NCBI RefSeq assembly: GCF_014633365.1
Contig: NC_068338.1
Span: 48,743,716 to 48,807,715, forward strand
DNA: 64,000 bases
Origin: Diospyros lotus
Taxonomy: Eukaryota; Streptophyta; Magnoliopsida; Ericales; Ebenaceae
Direction: 5' to 3'
In this document: in pieces, positions 59,964 to 64,000 of the stretch
Numbering within the stretch: the first letter of the stretch is position 1
Layout: each line of letters opens with the position of its first letter
The notes under the pieces: generated by a model
Database searches by the model: none
Seen by the model: only the letters and a program-made list of their open reading frames with translations
What the model was told of the DNA's origin: nothing
Position numbers and translations under genes: made by a program

Positions 59964-61888
59964 ATGGGAGAGAGGGCAACGAAGCCGGAGACGGAGAAGG
60001 CGATGGTGAACCCGAGAGCTGAAATCGACACCTCTCCGCCGTTCGAGTCGGTTAAGGAGGCCGTCGCCCGCTTTGGCGGCAGCGGCTTTTGGATCCCCCG
60101 CCACCTCCTCCCTCTAGCTCCTCATCTTCATGTACTCTTTCAATTCCCACCATTCTTCTTCTTCTTCTTCTTCTCTCTCATTATGCTGTATATATAATAT
60201 CTCGTGCTACTATGCTAGACTTTAATGTTATATATATATATGTCTTGCATCTGGGTTCCTCACCTCACTATTACCTGTGACACGCACTGTAGATATACTA
60301 GAAAACAAAATAATAATAATAATTATTATGATTGATTATGGGCAATTAACAATTAAACTCGATGATATTTTTTGACTAGATGATTAAGTCTCTCTTGTTC
60401 AGAATAAGAATCAGAATCAGAATCAATTGAGTTGTTGTATTGGAGTGAACTTAATTACTTGATCGGACTATAATTAAGTTAATTACCATTACCAACGAGA
60501 GGGGAATGTATTTTTGATGTCTTTGCAATTGACAATGGCTTGGTGATTTTTGTCATGAACAGCATGGAATCGAGGAGTATGATTTGGAGAAAGTGGAGGA
60601 GCAAGCGGCGGAGCTGGAGAAGGATCTGATTGTGAAAGAACGGGAAACTCTCGGCGTCTTGAAAGAACTCGAAGCCACGAAGAGATTCGTGGAAGGGTTG
60701 AAGCTCAAGTTAGTGAAAGAGGTGCCGAAATGCGAGGCGTCCCCATTGTTGAATCCGACGTCGGAAAGCATGAGCCTCTGCCCCGCTCCGTCGCCCGGTT
60801 TTATCTTGATGGAGCTGAACCAGGCGAAGTTCAATCTGAACAAAAGCAGTAACAATCTCGCTGCCATTCGATCTTCTGTTGAATCTTTGAATAACAAAAT
60901 GAGAAAGGAGAAAATCTCCCCGGAAAAGCCTCCTGACCATCGGCAAATGCCAAATCCTGCAGGAGCCATCGGGATCCCCATGGAAGAGAAGCTCAAGGCT
61001 GATCCCAAGAATCTGCAGATGAATTTCGAGGTCAAGCAATTCAAGCACATAGCCGAGGCTGCGAAATACGAGGTGATGAAGGCAATGTCGGAGATTGAGC
61101 AGACGAAGAACAGCATTAACATGGTTGAGATGAGGCTGGTCGCAGCCAGGAAGATGGAGGAAGCTGCTAGGGCGGTTGAAGCGATTGCGTTTGCCGAGAT
61201 GAAGGCGCGATCGATCAGCGAGTGCTCGTCCCACCACCGACAGCCGGAGGCTGGGGGAGTAACTCTTTCGTTCGAGGAATTCTCGTGCCTCACCTCAAAA
61301 GCTCAGAAGGCCGAGGAGCTGCTGCTGAAGAAGAGAGCTCGAAACGCCATGCGTCGAATTCACGACTCAAATGGATCGGAAGAAGCGAAGCTTGAAGTTA
61401 AGCACGATCAAGCAGAGGCTGCAGACAAAACAGATTCAAATTCAAGCCCGAAACAAATCAATGCATCTCCGGGACACAATCCAATGTTCAAATTCAAGAA
61501 TTCGTATCCATCTTATGGGCACCGGGATGACCCCGAGCCGCCCGACGCGAACGAGTCCAGTCCGGTTGTTGAGGAAAAAACCGTGCCGGTTTTGAGGTCG
61601 ACGATCTCGATCGGGGATATATTGAGTAGGAAGCTGATTCTGCAGGATGATTTTGTGGTGGGAAACCACGTGCAAGGCCATGGAGAAAGGCAACAGGTGT
61701 CTCTGAGCCAGATGCTTCATGAGCAGAGCGGGGTGATTTTGCAGCAGCCGAAGAAGCGCGGGAAAGAAGGGGTTGTTCACAAGCAGTTCTTCTCGCAGAG
61801 GAAGAAGTTTGGGTTCATGGACATATCGCTGCCACTGACAAAGCAGAGCAAGAAGAAGACGCAGCAGCCTTTGAACGTGATGAGGTAG
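59964..61888 (+). CDS. WEB-family coiled-coil protein (At2g40480/At3g56270-like)
   Basis: Two exons: 59964-60131 and 60563-61888, joined in phase 0 (donor CTTCAT/GTACTC, acceptor GAACAG) to give 497 residues. The start at 59964 (MGERATKPETEK) is the first in-frame ATG. The N-terminal block VKEAVARFGGSGFWIP is the WEB/DUF827 signature. Exon 2 opens a long coiled coil (LEKVEEQAAELEKDLIVKER) and a second helical stretch around AEAAKYEVMKAMSEIEQTKN, then LTSKAQKAEELLLKKRARNA. The C-terminal third is polar, ending in a basic tail (FSQRKKFGFMDIS...). Founding members WEB1 and PMI2 act in chloroplast photorelocation under blue light through actin; smaller members such as this one have no proven role. 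Its position after NPF5.1 and DUF688 supports orthology to At2g40480 or At3g56270. Confidence 0.88.
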
Positions 61889-62210
61889 TAGTGATAATAT
61901 ATGTGGGTGGGTGGGTGCGTTCTTGCTGCTTCATTGTGGTGTTGTGTTTGGTTGTTGTGACTTATGGTGTTGATGATCCATGGCTTGAGATATATATATA
62001 TATATATGTTGGTTTATGAATGAATGAATTATATATGCTGCTGCTGCTTTTTGTTTGTACTCAGTTGTTATATAATAATTATTAATTAGTTGATAATGGT
62101 CTTCTGTCTCACTTGTCACTGCATTTTGTATTGCATCTCACACAATATCACATTCAATTCATTCCCTTCTAAACGTCACACTCCCATCACTCTCTCTCTC
62201 TCTCTCAATG
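61889..62210. other. WEB gene 3' flank
   Basis: Short non-coding stretch, presumably 3' UTR, with TA and CT microsatellites (about 61990-62006 and 62191-62206). Confidence 0.5.
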
Positions 62211-62800
62211 CCCCGTTTGTTGCAGACTAATTAAAGAAATTATAACTTCTAACTTTTTAGATTATAGTTTCTAAAATTTAGAATAAGTTGTAAACTTGTT
62301 TGTTATAACTTCTCAGAAGTTGTAGTTAAACAGTTGTGGTGTTTGATACCATAAACTGTAAAATAACTTATTTTTATATAATTATCCATAATACCCTTAA
62401 TAGTTATAGAATGATAATTTAAAAATTAATTAGTATATATGTATAAGTTTCAAGTGTTATAAAAAAATTAATTAGTGTATAGAGAGAAATGGAGATGCCG
62501 AGAGAGAAGAAGAGATTTGAAAATGGAGATGGCGGTAGAGAAGAGAGACTCTTGATTGCGTGGAAAGAAAAGTAATTCTTTGTTAAAAATATGGACAAAA
62601 TTGTCAAAAAAATGTAACTGTTTAATCAGAAGTTATAGAAATTGGGGTACCCCAACTTTGAAAAAGCCAATTTCTACCCCTTCTAAAAACTAGTAGAAGT
62701 TATAAGTTAGAATTCTAAAATCTAAAATAAACACTACATATCCATTTTTTTTAAGGTAAAAATTAAAAATTACAACTTTTAACCCGTAACAAACAGACCC
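62211..62800 (-). mobile_element. MITE, copy 2
   Basis: 590 bp with inverted ends CCCCGTTTGTTGC and, on the other strand, GGGTCTGTTTGTTAC. It is the reverse-complement match of 26217-26795. This copy keeps both ends better. No target duplication of 8 bp was found, so the superfamily (hAT or PIF/Harbinger) is not settled. Confidence 0.75.
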
Positions 62801-63094
62801 AACGTGGCAATCCAATGCGGCTTACCTAGGCTCCTCTATTGTACAATTTTCTAGCTTGGGTGTCTGTTTCGCGTGAGATTTTAGTGCTTCCGTTGTGTTT
62901 ATGAATTAGACAAATATTAGTGACATTTAGTGGACTTTTTTATATTATTAGCTTAATCCTTCTACCAAAAGAGGAGGCATTAGAATTCTGGATAATAACT
63001 TGACTCTATCTGCTCGCCAAGCTAAAAACAATAGGGAGTAAAATCCAGATTTTTAGCTCCAATGGAGCTCAACTATAGCCAAATTTCTTTCGTC
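62801..63094. other. Intergenic, nothing seen
   Basis: No feature recognised. Confidence 0.5.
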
Positions 63095-63167
63095 AAAAAT
63101 TTGGTAAAATTGAAAACACTCTCCGCATGTGACGATCAAAATTTTCTCAGCCATTCTCACCATCTCG

Positions 63168-63202
<35 letters not shown>

Positions 63203-63335
63203 ACAATCAGGAGCAAAGTTAGGATTTTGATTCAATGGGGCGAAATTAAATAAAATATATATAATTTTAAAAATAAAATAATAATAATAATAATAAAATA
63301 TAAAAACTTTTTACAATTGTTTATTACAACTTTTC
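63095..63335 (+). repeat. Direct repeat, copy 1, with C33 tract
   Basis: About 240 bp shared almost exactly with 63784-64000 (AAAATTTGGTAAAATTGAAA, CTCCGCATGTGACGATC, AGGAGCAAAGTTAGGATTTT). It contains 33 consecutive C at 63168-63200. Confidence 0.9.
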
Positions 63336-63783
63336 GTACTATAAATTACAATTGTTCAAAGTAGTTACCTTGATTATTTGAATATTCAAACTCGTTATGA
63401 CCACGAAAGACTAGTCGTTATCGTAGAAGAAGTCGAATACAATCAATTGATGCATTCAAACGAATTCGATAATCACAATGTATTTGTTCTAACTATTTGA
63501 AAAAAACTGTCTCAATATTTTACTCTTAATTCATTAAGACCTCACAGTTGTTTTAATCTTGATTGTATACACTATTGACATTTCCAACATAAACTTAAAG
63601 TTTATCTTTCTTTTTAAAATTACTAAACACTAAGAATCACTATCTCCTTGTTCTATATTATTTGTTTTAAAAAGATAACAATATAAGTAAAATGCGACAT
63701 CTTTATTTGTACTATATTCCAATCAAATCACCAAATTCATTAAACCAAAATGGAATAAATCATTTTGATTTCAAGACTGACAC
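63336..63783. other. Spacer between direct repeats
   Basis: AT-rich, no gene recognised. Confidence 0.5.
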
Positions 63784-64000
63784 AAAAATTTGGTAAAATT
63801 GAAAACACTCTCCGCATGTGACGATCAAAATTTTCTCAGCCATTCTCGCCATCTCGCCTCCCCCCCCCCCCAAACAATCAGGAGCAAAGTTAGGATTTTG
63901 ATTCAATGGGGCGAAATTAAATAAAATATATATAATTTTAAAAATAAAATAATAATAATAATAAAATATAAAAACTTTTTACAATTGTTTATTACAACTT
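63784..64000 (+). repeat. Direct repeat, copy 2, with C12 tract, cut by window end
   Basis: Offset 689 bp from copy 1. The homopolymer here is only 12 C (63860-63871) after CTCGCCT. The copy runs to the end of the window. Confidence 0.9.

Noticed and set aside
60553..61293. 246-codon antisense frame in the WEB gene
   Set aside because: Mirror of the coiled-coil coding strand; the plus strand has the WEB signature and intact splice sites.

Overview
This is nuclear DNA of a eudicot plant. Supporting signs are AT-rich intergenic DNA, GT-AG introns that restore plant-specific reading frames, large nested LTR retrotransposons, MITEs, and plant-only families (PLS-class PPR, NPF, WEB, DUF688, LOB-domain). 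No CRISPR, rRNA or tRNA gene was recognised.

Seven genes look real: a PLAC8/DUF2985 membrane protein (1257-2945, -), an AVT6-type amino-acid transporter in five exons (20329-22722, +), a PLS/E-class PPR protein with a tiny first exon (27239-29604, +), a BTB/POZ protein in three exons (32767-34128, -), an NPF5.1-type NRT1/PTR transporter in four exons (48117-53030, +), a single-exon DUF688 protein (56022-56576, -) and a WEB-family coiled-coil protein in two exons (59964-61888, +). The order AVT6 - BTB - NPF5.1 - DUF688 - WEB matches, from memory, the Arabidopsis At2g40420-At2g40480 block, with a partial second copy around At3g56200-At3g56270. The window therefore appears to be an old conserved gene neighbourhood expanded by transposons.

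Between the PLAC8 and AVT6 genes lies about 14 kb of nested elements. An element with very long inverted arms (about 4525-18455) was invaded in its left arm by a small Mutator-like element with a perfect 9-bp target duplication (4647-5631), and in its right arm by a minus-strand Ty1/copia element (8556-17811) with about 1.2-kb LTRs. The copia interior carries broken gag and pol pieces, probably a nested LTR (about 11103-13513), and a dead LOB-domain (LBD) gene exon at 10487-10978. A decayed piece of a second AVT6-like gene sits at 19129-19221, about 1.1 kb upstream of the intact AVT6 gene.

From 36107 to 40499 lies a complete minus-strand LTR element with 354-bp LTRs, a perfect 5-bp target duplication, a primer-binding site and a polypurine tract. 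It keeps only gag and the tail of pol, plus two internal tandem arrays; this is the layout of a non-autonomous TR-GAG/Tat-like element. The remaining intergenic DNA is AT-rich and holds MITE copies, a 190-bp tandem duplication, direct repeats and unusually long G or C homopolymers.
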